Shown: positions 26,510 through 36,748 of the stretch, piece after piece
Position numbering within the stretch: the stretch's first letter is position 1
Layout: each line of letters opens with the position of its first letter
Source: Pseudomonas guariconensis
GTDB taxonomy: Bacteria; Pseudomonadota; Gammaproteobacteria; Pseudomonadales; Pseudomonadaceae
Direction: 5' to 3'
Length of the DNA stretch: 64,000 bases
Assembly (NCBI RefSeq): GCF_900102675.1
Contig: NZ_FMYX01000008.1
Span: 44,805 to 108,804, forward strand
Translations under genes and position numbers: made by a program
Notes under the pieces: generated by a model
Told to the model about the DNA's origin: nothing
The model's input: the letters and a program-made list of their open reading frames with translations, nothing else
Databases searched by the model: none

Positions 26510-27889
26510 TCACGCCAGGTTGGCAGTTGCCACCGGGCGGCGCGACAGCAGGCTGACCACCACGAAGCTCACCAGGCCGATCGCCAGGCTGTAGTAGATC
26601 GGCGAGTTGGCATCCAGACCGTCCTTGAACATGAAGAACAGTGCGGTGGCGAAGCCCAGCGCCATGCTGGTGATGGCGCCTGCGGTGGTGGCGCGCTTCC
26701 AGAAGATCGCCCCGATCAGCGGAATCAACATGCCGCCGACCAGCAGGTTGTAGGCCAGGGTCAAGGCGCTGATCACATCGTTCACCGCCAGGGCGATGCC
26801 CAGTACCACCAGACCGGTGAGGAGGGTGAACAGGCGGTTGACGCCCAGGCTCGATTGCTTGCCGCCACGCAGTTTAGGCAGCAGGTCTTCGGTCAGGGTG
26901 GTCGAGGCCGCCAACAGGCCTGCGCTGGCGGTGGACATCATCGCTGCGAGGGCAGCAGCCATCAGCAGGCCTCGGACGCCTTCTGGCAGTTGGCCCTTGA
27001 TCATTTCGGCGAAGGCATTGTTCGGGTTGGCCAGGTCAGGCAGCAACACGTGGGCAGCCATGCCGATCAGGGCGCAGGCCAGGCCGTACAGGACGCAGTA
27101 GATACCGGCGACAGTACCGGCGCGCTGGCAGACCTTCTCGTCACGGGCGGTGAACACACGTTGCCAGATGTCCTGGCCGATCAGGATGCCGAAGAAGTAG
27201 ATCAGGAAGTAAGTGATGATGGTGTCCCAGCCGATGGTGGTCCAGCTGAAGCTGGCCGCCGGCAGCTTGGCTACCAGGGTGTCCCAGCCACCGGCCTTGT
27301 ACAGGCAGATCGGCAGCAGAATGAACATCAGGCCCACGGTCTTGATGATGAACTGGACGATGTCGGTCAACGTCAGCGACCACATGCCGCCGATGGTCGA
27401 GTACACCACCACTACGCCACCGCCGAACAGCAGGGCCATCCAGAACGGTACATCCAGCAGCACTTGCAGCACGGTGCCCATGGCCAGGGTCGAAGTGACC
27501 GCGATCATCAAGGCATAGGCGAGCATGATCGCTGCGCTGGCCTGACGGGCCATCGGATTGTAGCGGCGCTCCAGAACCTGGGTGACGGTGAAGATCTTCA
27601 GGCGCAGCAGGGGTTTGGCGAGGAACAGGTTCAGGGCGATGATCCCCAGACCCAGGGCCGCACACAGCCAGAAGCCGGAAATGCCGTGGACGTAGCCCAG
27701 GCGCACGGTGCCGACAGTGGAAGCGCCGCCCAGCACGGTGGTGGCCATGGTGCCCATGTACAAGGTAGGGCCGAGGTTGCGCCCTGCCACCAGGTAGTCT
27801 TCATGGGTTTTCGCGCGTCGCATGCCATACCAGCCGAGGCCGAGCATGCCTGCGGCATAGATCAGTACAACGAAGATGTCCAAGGCCAT
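26510..27889 (-). CDS. Sodium:solute symporter (SSS family)
   Basis: A 459-residue inner-membrane symporter with about 13 hydrophobic helices. The family signature region GRNLGPTLYMGTMATTVLGGAS and the later LMAAALAAMMSTASAGLLAAS are present. It lies upstream of gbuA in the same orientation sense relative to that cluster, as PA1418 does in P. aeruginosa, so uptake of guanidinobutyrate or a related compound is a reasonable inference. The start follows GGGAGA. A 247-base gap to gbuA means separate promoters are likely. Confidence 0.88.
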   Translation of the reverse strand: MALDIFVVLIYAAGMLGLGWYGMRRAKTHEDYLVAGRNLGPTLYMGTMATTVLGGASTVGTVRLGYVHGISGFWLCAALGLGIIALNLFLAKPLLRLKIFTVTQVLERRYNPMARQASAAIMLAYALMIAVTSTLAMGTVLQVLLDVPFWMALLFGGGVVVVYSTIGGMWSLTLTDIVQFIIKTVGLMFILLPICLYKAGGWDTLVAKLPAASFSWTTIGWDTIITYFLIYFFGILIGQDIWQRVFTARDEKVCQRAGTVAGIYCVLYGLACALIGMAAHVLLPDLANPNNAFAEMIKGQLPEGVRGLLMAAALAAMMSTASAGLLAASTTLTEDLLPKLRGGKQSSLGVNRLFTLLTGLVVLGIALAVNDVISALTLAYNLLVGGMLIPLIGAIFWKRATTAGAITSMALGFATALFFMFKDGLDANSPIYYSLAIGLVSFVVVSLLSRRPVATANLA

Positions 27890-28136
27890 TGGGGGTCTCC
27901 CGATTATCTTTATTATGGCGAGATCGACCGTCCGGGCGGTTCATGGCGCCCAGCGGTCTTGTCTTGTGTTGACGGGCCTCTATGGCCCTTCCTAATGGCT
28001 CCTGCCGCAGGTATTGCGTTCACGTCCTTCGTCGGTGCGGGCTGGCCCGGCGATCACGGTCGCGAGGACTGCATGGCCGGTCATGCCATCGTCATCGCAA
28101 GGCAGCCTGCGCCTACAAAGGTGTGTGACTACTCGC

Positions 28137-29087
28137 TCAGCGGCGTACCACGCCCGGCAGAACGCAGAGCATCTCGAACAGCAGGTTCGCGCCGAGCAGT
28201 GAGGTGTTACCGGTGGTGTCGTAGGGCGGCGAGACTTCGACCAGGTCGCAGCCGATCAGGTCCAGGCCGTGGCAGCCACGGATGATCTCCATCGCCTGGA
28301 TGGTGGTCAGGCCACCGATTTCCGGGGTGCCGGTGCCAGGCGCCCAGGCTGGGTCGATGCCGTCGATGTCGAACGACAGGTACACCGGACCGCCACCGAC
28401 CTTTTCACGTACTTCGGCCATCAGCGGCTCCAGCGACTTGTGCCAGCACTCTTCGGCCTGCACGACGCGGAAACCTTGACGACGGCTCCAGTTGAAGTCA
28501 TCGGCGGTATAGCCCTGGGCGCGCAGGCCGATCTGCACTACGCGGTCGCAGTCGAGCAGGCCTTCTTCCACGGCGCGGCGGAAGGTGGTGCCGTGGGCGA
28601 TCTTCTCACCGAACATATGATCGTTGACGTCGGCGTGGGCGTCGATATGCACCAGGCCGATCTTGCCGTGCTTTTTGTGCAGCGCACGCAGGATCGGCAG
28701 CGTGATGGTGTGGTCGCCACCGAGGGTCAGGGGGATGATGTTGTGCTCGAGGATCTCGTCGTAGGCCTCTTCGATGATGCGCACGGCGTCGAGCAGGTTG
28801 AAGGTGTTGATCGCCACGTCACCGATGTCGGCGACCGACAGCGAATCGAACGGAGCGGCTCCGGTCGCCATGTTGTACGGACGGATCATCACCGACTCGG
28901 CGCGGATCTGACGCGGACCGAAACGAGTGCCCGAGCGCAGCGAAGTGCCGATGTCCAGCGGTACGCCAATGAACGCGGCGTCCAGGCCTTCGGCGCTTTG
29001 CAGGTGGGGGAGACGGAGCATGGTGGCGATGCCGCCGAAACGCGGCATTTCGTTGCCGCCCAGTGGTTGGTGGAGAATCTTTTCCAC
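28137..29087 (-). CDS. gbuA: Guanidinobutyrase
   Basis: A 316-residue ureohydrolase that splits 4-guanidinobutyrate into 4-aminobutyrate and urea in the cytoplasm, using a binuclear manganese site. The metal-ligand motifs are GGDHTITLP, DAHADVND and DIDGIDPAWAPGTGTP. The sequence is nearly identical in layout to P. aeruginosa GbuA. I chose the GTG at 29087 since GAGG precedes it at six bases, while the ATG four codons earlier has no ribosome site. The divergent LysR gene is its likely activator gbuR, 225 bases away. Agmatinase is the alternative but the surroundings favour GbuA. Confidence 0.92.
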   Translation of the reverse strand: MEKILHQPLGGNEMPRFGGIATMLRLPHLQSAEGLDAAFIGVPLDIGTSLRSGTRFGPRQIRAESVMIRPYNMATGAAPFDSLSVADIGDVAINTFNLLDAVRIIEEAYDEILEHNIIPLTLGGDHTITLPILRALHKKHGKIGLVHIDAHADVNDHMFGEKIAHGTTFRRAVEEGLLDCDRVVQIGLRAQGYTADDFNWSRRQGFRVVQAEECWHKSLEPLMAEVREKVGGGPVYLSFDIDGIDPAWAPGTGTPEIGGLTTIQAMEIIRGCHGLDLIGCDLVEVSPPYDTTGNTSLLGANLLFEMLCVLPGVVRR

Positions 29088-29248
29088 GGTGGGCCTCATC
29101 AGTCGGTCGATTGTTTTGTTTGTTCGAACCTGTGCCGCAGCGTGCCAGGCAGGCAAGGAGACGCCGGCGGGCAGGGACATTGGGAGCCAGTCTGCGCAAG
29201 GTAGTGGGCAGGAGGAATCGCTACAGACAAATACTTACTTCAGGATTT

Positions 29249-29277
29249 TCTAAACTATCCGTTCACAGCGGGTTAGA
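29249..29277. promoter_or_regulatory. Candidate GbuR operator
   Basis: TCTAAAC and GGTTAGA form an imperfect inverted repeat (one mismatch) in the gbuA-gbuR gap, 35 bases before the regulator start. Position suits a LysR autoregulatory and activation site, but it has not been compared with other genomes. Confidence 0.35.
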
Positions 29278-29312
29278 CTCTGGTGATTTCCACCCTGCGG
29301 AACCGTTGCACC

Positions 29313-30206
29313 ATGGCTTCTTCACTGCCCGACCTGAAACTGCTGCGTATCTTCGTCAGCGTGGTACGCCACCAGGGCTTCGCCAACGCCCAGCGCGAAC
29401 TGAACCTCTCTACATCGGCCATCAGCACTTACATGAGCCAGTTGGAAAGCGCCTTGGGCATCGTCCTGTGTCACCGTGGCCGTGGCGGTTTCAGCCTGAC
29501 CAGCAAAGGCGAGCTATTCCACCAGGAGACGTTGCGCCTGCTGGCCGAACTCGATGGCTTCGAGCAATACGCCGCGGCGCTCAAGGGCGAGCTGCGCGGT
29601 ACCCTCAATCTCGGGGTGATCGACTCCACCGTGGGCGACCGCGCCCTGCCGCTGGCCGAGGCCATCGGGGCCTATAGCCAGGAGCATCCGGCGGTGCATC
29701 TGCACCTGTCGGTCTCCAGCCCCTATGAGTTGCAACTGGGGGTACAGGACAACCGCCTGGACCTGGCCATCGGCGCCTTCTCTTCGCGCATGAGCGGTCT
29801 GGTGTATCAGCCGTTGTACCGCGAGCAGCACTGGCTGTACTGCAGCAGCCGGCACCCGTTGTTCGGCGAGCGGCGGGTGCCGGAAGAAGTGATCACCCAA
29901 CAACGCATGGTGGGGCGGGGCTACTGGAGCCAAGCGGAGCTGGCGCGCCACGGTTTCAAGCACAGCGCGGCGACGGTTGAGAGCATGGAGGCCCAGTTGA
30001 TTCTCATCCTCTCCGGCGCCTATATCGGTTATCTGCCCGAACACTATGCCCAGGCCTGGGTCGACAAGGGAGACCTGCGCGTCCTGTCGCCTGCCACCTT
30101 TGGCTATCAGGCGCCGTTTTCGTTGATCATCCGCCGTGGGCGTAGCCGCGAGCCCTTGATCCAGACCTTCCGTGACCTGCTCAAGTCGCAACTGAATGTC
30201 AGTTAA
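29313..30206 (+). CDS. gbuR: LysR-family regulator of gbuA
   Basis: A 297-residue LysR protein with a winged helix (FANAQRELNLSTSAISTYMSQLESALG, about 23-49) and an effector-binding domain. It is divergent from gbuA, as GbuR is in P. aeruginosa, where it responds to 4-guanidinobutyrate. ATG at 29313 gives the family N-terminus (ASSLPDLKLLRIFVSV); 10 more codons are open upstream but lack a better ribosome site. Confidence 0.85.
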   Translation: MASSLPDLKLLRIFVSVVRHQGFANAQRELNLSTSAISTYMSQLESALGIVLCHRGRGGFSLTSKGELFHQETLRLLAELDGFEQYAAALKGELRGTLNLGVIDSTVGDRALPLAEAIGAYSQEHPAVHLHLSVSSPYELQLGVQDNRLDLAIGAFSSRMSGLVYQPLYREQHWLYCSSRHPLFGERRVPEEVITQQRMVGRGYWSQAELARHGFKHSAATVESMEAQLILILSGAYIGYLPEHYAQAWVDKGDLRVLSPATFGYQAPFSLIIRRGRSREPLIQTFRDLLKSQLNVS

Positions 30207-30343
30207 AAAACGTCGCTTTTAGAACATTGCGTCAGGCTGTGTAAATTTCCTGGGAGGCATGCGACTGGAGTGATGGCGTTCTGCTAAATATCTATTTGCT
30301 TTGATGAAATTTCCCATCATCTAACAAAGCAAGGACTGCCCAG

Positions 30344-31909
30344 ATGCGCATGAATTTGCCCGTCACAGAGCAAGAAAGAACCTTCCCGTCCGACCAGCGG
30401 CTCATTTCCACCACCGACCTGAACAGCCGCATTACCTATTGCAATGACGCGTTCGTGGCCATCAGCGGTTTTACCTACGACGAACTGGTGGGGCAGCCGC
30501 ACAACCTAGTGCGGCACCCCGACATGCCACCGTCGGTGTTTGGCCACATGTGGGAAACCATCAAGCAGGGCAAACCTTGGATGGGGGTGGTCAAGAACCG
30601 CGCCAAGAACGGTGATTTCTATTGGGTCAGCGCCTACGTCACGGCCATCTATGAAAATGGCCGGATCAGCGGCTACGAGTCGGTACGTTCGGTCCCGACC
30701 CGTGACCAGATTCGCCGTGCCGAGGCGCTTTATGCGCGTTTGCGTGGCGGACGTTCGGCAGTGCCTTGGGCCGCACGCCTCGGGTCCGGGCTGCAACATG
30801 GCTTGCCGCTGATTGGCGCAGGTCTCGCGTCGGCCGCCGCTTATCTCTGGTTACCGCAGTACGCGGCGCTGGGCGTGCTGATGGCCAGCATGCTGGGGGC
30901 CTGGTACTGGATCGAACACCGGCAGAACCAAGCCATTCGCCGGACCTTGGCCGAGCACCCCAAGGCGTTCACCAGCCCGTTGGTGGCCCTGACCTACAGC
31001 GACAACCCTGGTCTGCAAGGGCAGTTGGACTTGGCCATCATCAGTGAAGAGGCTCGCCTGCAAACAGCCCTGACCCGTCTGGTGGATGCCGGCGTCGGGG
31101 TCAAGTCGCGGGCGGCGGAGTCGGCCGGTTTGTCCGATGCCCAGGCGCAGATGCTCGACCGCCAGCGCAGCGAGACCGACCAGTCGGCCACCGCCATCGC
31201 CCAGATGGCCGCAACCATCCAGCAAGTTACCCACAACGTGCAAAGCACCGCTCACGCCGCCAGCGATGCCGATCATCTGGCCCAGCAAGGCAGTGAGCTG
31301 GCGCAACAGAGTCTGAAGGCCATGGGCAGCATGAGCGATGCGGTCAACGACATCGGGCAGGCGGTCAATGCGCTGGCCGAACAGACCCAGTCGATCGGCA
31401 GCGTGGTGGATGTGATCACTTCCATTGCCGAGCAGACCAACCTGCTGGCGCTCAACGCAGCGATCGAGGCCGCGCGGGCGGGCGAGCAGGGGCGTGGGTT
31501 CGCGGTGGTGGCCGATGAAGTACGTTCCCTGGCCCAGCGCACCCGTGCTTCCACCGACGAAATCCATCACATCATCGCCTCGCTGCGTTCGGGCGCCGAG
31601 CGGGCGGTCACCACCGCCAACCGCGGCGAGCAGATTTCCCGAGACAGCGTGCACAGCGTCGAAGCGGTCCAGGAGGCGTTGTCCGGTATCGTCCAGGCGG
31701 TCAGCCGTATCACTGGCATGAGCCAGCAGATGGCAACGGCCTCGGAGCAGCAGAGCCATGTCGCCGAGGACATCAATCAGCAGATCGTGCGGATCGCCCA
31801 CCTGTGCGACGAGAGCGCCGGGCAGGCCAAGCAGGGCGCGCAGATCAGCCAGGACCTCGAACGCATGGCCGAGTACCTGCACAGCCTGGCCGAACGATTC
31901 AATCGCTGA
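30344..31909 (+). CDS. Aer-type methyl-accepting chemotaxis protein (PAS)
   Basis: A 521-residue receptor with an N-terminal PAS domain (about 20-125: [28 protein letters not shown]) likely binding FAD and sensing redox or oxygen, a short hydrophobic hairpin (about 145-185, [21 protein letters not shown] and [15 protein letters not shown]) that anchors it in the inner membrane without a periplasmic domain, and a cytoplasmic signalling domain with the hairpin tip [20 protein letters not shown] (split across its core). This matches Aer of energy taxis. Pseudomonads have several Aer paralogues, and only one of the P. putida set is known to be major for taxis; this one's role is uncertain. Confidence 0.9.
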   Translation: MRMNLPVTEQERTFPSDQRLISTTDLNSRITYCNDAFVAISGFTYDELVGQPHNLVRHPDMPPSVFGHMWETIKQGKPWMGVVKNRAKNGDFYWVSAYVTAIYENGRISGYESVRSVPTRDQIRRAEALYARLRGGRSAVPWAARLGSGLQHGLPLIGAGLASAAAYLWLPQYAALGVLMASMLGAWYWIEHRQNQAIRRTLAEHPKAFTSPLVALTYSDNPGLQGQLDLAIISEEARLQTALTRLVDAGVGVKSRAAESAGLSDAQAQMLDRQRSETDQSATAIAQMAATIQQVTHNVQSTAHAASDADHLAQQGSELAQQSLKAMGSMSDAVNDIGQAVNALAEQTQSIGSVVDVITSIAEQTNLLALNAAIEAARAGEQGRGFAVVADEVRSLAQRTRASTDEIHHIIASLRSGAERAVTTANRGEQISRDSVHSVEAVQEALSGIVQAVSRITGMSQQMATASEQQSHVAEDINQQIVRIAHLCDESAGQAKQGAQISQDLERMAEYLHSLAERFNR

Positions 31910-31921
31910 AAATTCACCTCT

Positions 31922-31943
31922 CCCACAGGGATGTGGGGCTTTT
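31922..31943 (+). terminator. Hairpin with T tract after the Aer gene
   Basis: CCCACA / TGTGGG with a GGGA loop, followed by GCTTTT, 13 bases after the chemoreceptor stop. The stem is short, so strength is moderate. Confidence 0.55.
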
Positions 31944-31984
31944 CCGAGCGGCTGTGGCACACTGCGCCGGGTAAGGAGAAGCCG

Positions 31985-32578
31985 ATGTCCAGACCCCGCT
32001 GCGAACGCTGCCAGCGTCCGCTCGATCACTGCCTTTGCCCATTGATTCCCAGCCTCGACAGCAGGACCCGCGTGATCCTGCTGCAGCATCCCAGCGAAGT
32101 GTCCCATGCTTTGAACACCGCACGCCTGGCCGCGCTTGGCCTGGTGAACGCCGAACTGCGGGTAGGCGAGGTATTCGATGACCTGCCGGCACTGCTCGCC
32201 ACACCCGGGTACCGGCCGGTGCTGTTGTTCCCAGGGGAGCAGGCGCAGGTGTTGTCGGCTTACGAAATCGCAGACGATACGCCGCTTTTGTTGATCGTGC
32301 CCGATGGCACTTGGCGCAAGGCACGCAAGCTGCTGTATCTCAATCCGCTGCTCGACGCGTTGCCACGGGTGACCCTGGGTCAGGTACCGCCCTCACGCTA
32401 CCGGTTGCGCAAGGCGCCGGAGCCGGGCGCCTTGTCGACCATCGAGGCCGTGGTCGAAGCCTTGAATGCCCTGGAGGGGGCAGGGCGTTTCGATGCGCTG
32501 TGCCGGCCTTTCGATGCCTTGATCGAAGGGCAGATCAAGGCGATGGGGCGGGAGACGTTCGAGCGCAATCACGGCTAG
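31985..32578 (+). CDS. DTW-domain tRNA-uridine aminocarboxypropyltransferase
   Basis: A 197-residue enzyme that adds the 3-amino-3-carboxypropyl group to a uridine of tRNA (acp3U) from S-adenosylmethionine (TapT/YfiP family). The N-terminal zinc-binding part is CERCQRPLDHCLCP (about 6-19), and the name-giving region is DGTWRKARKLLYLNPLL (about 106-122), with the later PPSRYRLRKAPEPGALSTIEA block typical of the family. ATG at 31985 follows AAGGAG. Confidence 0.87.
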   Translation: MSRPRCERCQRPLDHCLCPLIPSLDSRTRVILLQHPSEVSHALNTARLAALGLVNAELRVGEVFDDLPALLATPGYRPVLLFPGEQAQVLSAYEIADDTPLLLIVPDGTWRKARKLLYLNPLLDALPRVTLGQVPPSRYRLRKAPEPGALSTIEAVVEALNALEGAGRFDALCRPFDALIEGQIKAMGRETFERNHG

Positions 32579-32585
32579 GCGGCGA

Positions 32586-33470
32586 TCAGATCTGTTCCAG
32601 CAACCACCCCCGGAACGCCCGCAGCGAGGGCAGCGCCTCGTTGCGCGGTGGATAGATCAGGTAATAGCTGCGCTGGCTGGCAAAGGCGCCCCCGGCGCTG
32701 ACCAGCTCACCGCTGGCGAATTCTTCTTCCACCAGGATCCGCGGTACCAGGCCGATGCCGATTCCCGCCCGTACGGCCTGGATCAGATGCGATGTCAGCT
32801 CGAAGCTTGGCCCCAGGCGCATGCTGCGATGGGGCAGGCCGTGGTGGGAGAACCACTCGCCCCACGCATGCGGGTTGTTGGCGACGTTGAGCAGCACTTG
32901 TTCGCTGATGCGCGCAGGGTCCCAGCCTTGGACATCGTCCGCAGCCGTTGGTGGCAGGATGACGACCAGCTCCTCGGCATGCAGCCGATGGCAAATCAGT
33001 CCCGGCAGGTCATGGGTGGCGACACCGATGGCGGCGTCGATTTCGCTGGTGTCGAAGTTGATCGCTTCGATCCGTGAATGGATGTGCACCAGCATCCCGG
33101 GGTGCGCGGTATAGAACGCATGCAGGCGTGGCAGCAGCCATTTGGAGCCGAAGGTCGGCAAGGTGGCCAGGCGCAAGGTACCGACGCCCGACTGGTAAGC
33201 CAGGGCCTGCAAGGTGGCGCTGCGGATGCGCCCCAGGGCTTCGCTGAGCTCGCGCTGATACAGGCGGCCTACGTCGGTCAGCTGGACCTGGCGCCCTTCA
33301 CGGCGAAACAGCGTCAAACCCAGCTGCTGCTCCAGCGCCTGCACCTGTCGGCTGACCGCGCTCTGGGTCAGGGACAGTTCGGCAGCAGCGCGGGTGTAGC
33401 TCTCATGTCGGGCGGCGGCCTCGAAGGCCAGCAGTAACGACATCGATGGGGTCAGGTGGCGGTAATTCAT
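32586..33470 (-). CDS. LysR-family transcriptional regulator (GcvA-like)
   Basis: A 294-residue regulator. The N-terminal winged helix is YTRAAAELSLTQSAVSRQVQALEQQLG (about 25-51), followed by a type 2 periplasmic-binding-like domain. The sequence opening RHLTPSMSLLLAFEAAARH is typical of the GcvA-like subgroup. I used the ATG at 33470; a TTG two codons upstream also fits, and neither has a strong Shine-Dalgarno. It is divergent from the YdiJ-like gene (149 bases between start codons), so that gene is a candidate target. Confidence 0.87.
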   Translation of the reverse strand: MNYRHLTPSMSLLLAFEAAARHESYTRAAAELSLTQSAVSRQVQALEQQLGLTLFRREGRQVQLTDVGRLYQRELSEALGRIRSATLQALAYQSGVGTLRLATLPTFGSKWLLPRLHAFYTAHPGMLVHIHSRIEAINFDTSEIDAAIGVATHDLPGLICHRLHAEELVVILPPTAADDVQGWDPARISEQVLLNVANNPHAWGEWFSHHGLPHRSMRLGPSFELTSHLIQAVRAGIGIGLVPRILVEEEFASGELVSAGGAFASQRSYYLIYPPRNEALPSLRAFRGWLLEQI

Positions 33471-33619
33471 TCGCAAAACTCATCGATAGCGGCAGGAATA
33501 TCCGTTTGCCCTTGGCTGGAAACTACAGGAACATTGGCGCATTCGTCATCCCTGCGCATTCCATCCATGCCGGAGTGACAGTATTTCCGTGAATTTGCCT
33601 ATATAGAGGCCATCCTTCG

Positions 33620-36600
33620 ATGATCGCCCAGCTGTCGACCCGTGCGCCCGCCGCCCACTACCCAGAATTCCTCGAAGCGCTGCGCAACAGCGGCTTCCGT
33701 GGCCAGATCAGCGCCGACTACGGCACCCGTACCGTGCTTGCCACGGACAACTCCATCTACCAGCGCCTGCCCCAGGCGGCGGTGTTCCCGATGGACGCCG
33801 ACGATGTCGCCCGGGTTGCCACATTGATGGCCGAGCCACGGTTCCGCCAGATCAAGCTGACCCCGCGTGGTGGCGGCACCGGCACCAACGGCCAGTCGCT
33901 CACCGACGGTATCGTTGTCGACCTGTCGCGGCACATGAACAAGATCCTTGAGATCAACGTCGAGGAGCGTTGGGTCCGGGTCCAGGCCGGCACCGTCAAG
34001 GACCAGCTCAACGCTGCGCTCAAACCCCATGGGCTGTTCTTCGCCCCGGAGCTGTCCACCTCCAACCGTGCCACCGTCGGTGGCATGATCAACACCGACG
34101 CCAGCGGCCAAGGCAGCTGCACCTACGGCAAGACCCGCGACCACGTGCTCGAACTGCACAGCATCCTGCTCGGCGGTGAGCGTCTGCACAGCCTGCCGAT
34201 TGACGATGCCACGCTGGAGCAGGCCTGCGCTGCGCCCGGCCGGGTCGGTGAGGTGTACCGCATGGCCCGGGAGATCCAGCAAACCCAGGGCGAGCTGATC
34301 GAGAGCACTTTCCCCAAGCTAAACCGCTGCCTGACCGGCTACGACCTGGCGCACCTGCGCGACGAACAGGGCCGTTTCAACCTCAACAGCGTGCTGTGCG
34401 GCGCTGAGGGCTCGCTGGGCTATGTGGTCGAGGCCAAGCTCAACGTGCTGCCGATTCCGAAGTACGCTGTGCTGGTGAACGTGCGCTATACCAGCTTCAT
34501 GGATGCCCTGCGCGATGCCAACGCGCTGATGGCGCACAAGCCATTGTCGATCGAGACCGTCGATTCCAAGGTGCTGATGCTGGCGATGCAGGACATCGTC
34601 TGGCACAGCGTCGCTGAATACTTTCCGGCCGACCCCGAGCGTCCGACCCTGGGCATCAACCTGGTCGAGTTCTGCGGTGACGAGCCGGCCGAGGTCAACG
34701 CTCGGGTCGAGGCATTCATCGCTCACTTGAAAGCCGATACCAGCGTCGAGCGCCTGGGCCACACCTTGGCCGAAGGCGCCGAGGCGGTGACCAAGGTCTA
34801 TACCATGCGCAAGCGCTCGGTGGGCTTGCTGGGCAATGTCGAGGGCGAGGTTCGCCCGCAGCCGTTCGTCGAAGACACTGCGGTACCGCCGGAGCGACTG
34901 GCCGATTACATCGCGGATTTCCGTGCATTGCTCGACAGCCATGGCCTGGCCTACGGCATGTTCGGTCACGTCGATGCCGGTGTGCTGCACGTGCGCCCAG
35001 CCCTGGACATGAAGGATCCGGCCCAGGCTGCGCTGGTCAAGCCGATCTCCGATGCCGTCGCCGCATTGACCCAACGCTATGGCGGCCTGTTGTGGGGCGA
35101 GCACGGCAAGGGCCTGCGCTCGGAATACGTGCCGGAATACTTCGGCGAGCTGTACCCGGCGCTACAACGCCTCAAGGGCGCTTTCGACCCGCATAACCAG
35201 CTCAACCCGGGCAAGATCTGCACCCCGCCGGACAGCAGCGAAGGCCTGACCCCGGTCGATGGCGTGACCCTGCGCGGCGACCTGGACCGCACCATCGACG
35301 AGCGTGTCTGGCAGAGCTTTGGCAGCGCGGTGCACTGTAACGGTAACGGCGCCTGCTACAACTACGACCCCAACGACGCCATGTGCCCCTCCTGGAAAGC
35401 CACCCGCGAGCGTCAGCATTCGCCCAAGGGCCGCGCTTCGCTGATTCGCGAATGGTTGCGCTTGCAGGGCGAGGCGGATATCGATGTGCTCGCTGCCGCA
35501 CGTGGCAAGGGGGTGTCCTGGCTCAAGGGTTTGCCGGCACGCCTGCGCAATGCCCGCGCCCGTCAGCAGGGGCAGGAGGATTTCTCCCACGAGGTCTATG
35601 ACGCCATGGCCGGCTGCCTGGCCTGTAAATCCTGTGCCGGACAGTGCCCAATCAAAGTCAACGTGCCGGACTTCCGCTCGCGCTTCCTCGAGCTGTACCA
35701 CGGCCGTTACCAGCGCCCGCTGCGCGACTACCTGATCGGTTCGCTGGAGTTCACCATCCCGTATCTGGCTCACGCGCCTGGCCTGTACAACGCCGTGATG
35801 GGCTCCAAATGGGTGAGCAAGCTATTGGCCGACAAGGTCGGCATGGTCGACAGCCCGTTGATCAGCCGCTTCAACTTCCAGTCGACCTTGACCCGCTGCC
35901 GCGTCGGTGTGGCGAGTGTGCCGGCTCTGCGCGAGCTGACCCCGGCCCAGCGCGAGCGCGCCATCGTGCTGGTTCAGGATGCCTTTACCCGTTACTTCGA
36001 GACGCCATTGCTGGCGGCCTTCATCGAGCTGGCGCATCGTCTGGGCCATCGGGTGTTCCTGGCGCCTTACAGCGCCAATGGCAAGCCGCTGCAAGTGCAG
36101 GGCTTCTTGGGGGCCTTCGCCAAGGCGGCGATCCGCAATGCCACCCAGCTCAAGGCGCTGGCCGAATGCGGTGTACCGCTGGTAGGCCTGGACCCGGCCA
36201 TGACCCTGGTGTATCGCCAGGAGTACCAGAAGGTCGATGGCTTGGACGGCTGTCCGAAGGTACTGTTGCCCCAGGAGTGGCTGATGGACGTGCTGCCGGA
36301 GCAGGCTGCCGTCGACGCTGGCAGCTTCCGCCTGATGGCCCACTGCACCGAGAAGACCAATGTGCCGGCCAGCACCCGGCAATGGGAACAGGTGTTCGCG
36401 CGTCTGGGCCTGAAGCTGGTCACTGAGGCTACCGGTTGCTGCGGCATGTCCGGCACCTATGGCCACGAGGCGCGCAACCAGCAGACCTCGCGGACCATCT
36501 TCGAGCAGTCCTGGGCCACCAAGCTGGACAAGGAGGGAGAGCCATTGGCCACGGGGTATTCGTGCCGCAGCCAGGTCAAGCGCATGACCGAGCGTCAGAT

Positions 36601-36643
36601 GCGCCATCCACTGGAAGTGGTGTTGCAGTACGCGCAGCGTTAG
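33620..36643 (+). CDS. ydiJ: FAD and Fe-S dehydrogenase, YdiJ type (D-2-hydroxyglutarate dehydrogenase)
   Basis: A 1007-residue two-module enzyme. The N-terminal module is an FAD-binding type 4 oxidase (PCMH-like fold with PRGGGTGTNGQSL near residue 90, and a C-terminal lobe with GHVDAGVLHVRP). The C-terminal half has a ferredoxin-like cysteine group GCLACKSCAGQCP (about 662-674) and later CCG-type cysteines (AHCTEKTNVP and GCCGMSGTYGHE). E. coli YdiJ is now regarded as a D-2-hydroxyglutarate dehydrogenase, which is the best call; glycolate or D-lactate oxidation are alternatives for related enzymes. The GAGG before the start supports the ATG at 33620. Its electrons probably go to the respiratory chain or a flavoprotein. 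Confidence 0.88.
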   Translation: MIAQLSTRAPAAHYPEFLEALRNSGFRGQISADYGTRTVLATDNSIYQRLPQAAVFPMDADDVARVATLMAEPRFRQIKLTPRGGGTGTNGQSLTDGIVVDLSRHMNKILEINVEERWVRVQAGTVKDQLNAALKPHGLFFAPELSTSNRATVGGMINTDASGQGSCTYGKTRDHVLELHSILLGGERLHSLPIDDATLEQACAAPGRVGEVYRMAREIQQTQGELIESTFPKLNRCLTGYDLAHLRDEQGRFNLNSVLCGAEGSLGYVVEAKLNVLPIPKYAVLVNVRYTSFMDALRDANALMAHKPLSIETVDSKVLMLAMQDIVWHSVAEYFPADPERPTLGINLVEFCGDEPAEVNARVEAFIAHLKADTSVERLGHTLAEGAEAVTKVYTMRKRSVGLLGNVEGEVRPQPFVEDTAVPPERLADYIADFRALLDSHGLAYGMFGHVDAGVLHVRPALDMKDPAQAALVKPISDAVAALTQRYGGLLWGEHGKGLRSEYVPEYFGELYPALQRLKGAFDPHNQLNPGKICTPPDSSEGLTPVDGVTLRGDLDRTIDERVWQSFGSAVHCNGNGACYNYDPNDAMCPSWKATRERQHSPKGRASLIREWLRLQGEADIDVLAAARGKGVSWLKGLPARLRNARARQQGQEDFSHEVYDAMAGCLACKSCAGQCPIKVNVPDFRSRFLELYHGRYQRPLRDYLIGSLEFTIPYLAHAPGLYNAVMGSKWVSKLLADKVGMVDSPLISRFNFQSTLTRCRVGVASVPALRELTPAQRERAIVLVQDAFTRYFETPLLAAFIELAHRLGHRVFLAPYSANGKPLQVQGFLGAFAKAAIRNATQLKALAECGVPLVGLDPAMTLVYRQEYQKVDGLDGCPKVLLPQEWLMDVLPEQAAVDAGSFRLMAHCTEKTNVPASTRQWEQVFARLGLKLVTEATGCCGMSGTYGHEARNQQTSRTIFEQSWATKLDKEGEPLATGYSCRSQVKRMTERQMRHPLEVVLQYAQR

Positions 36644-36650
36644 TCGTTCT

Positions 36651-36725
36651 GGCCTCTTCGCAGGTAAACCCGCCCCCACAAGGATCATCGCCAACCCTTG
36701 TGGAAGCGGGCTTACCCGCGAAGAA
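36651..36725. repeat. REP pair (inverted)
   Basis: CCTCTTCGCAGGTAAACCCGCCCCCACAAGG and CCTTGTGGAAGCGGGCTTACCCGCGAAGAAG form an inverted REP pair 8 bases after the dehydrogenase stop; the outer stem also pairs (CCTTGTGG / CCACAAGG), so the whole unit may fold as one long hairpin. Confidence 0.88.
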
Positions 36726-36748
36726 GCGGATCAGGCAGTGCAGGGCTC

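Noticed and set aside
30301..30321. An Anr box before the Aer-type receptor (TTGAT ... ATCAT)
   Set aside because: The two halves are 10 bases apart instead of 4, so it does not fit the FNR-type spacing.
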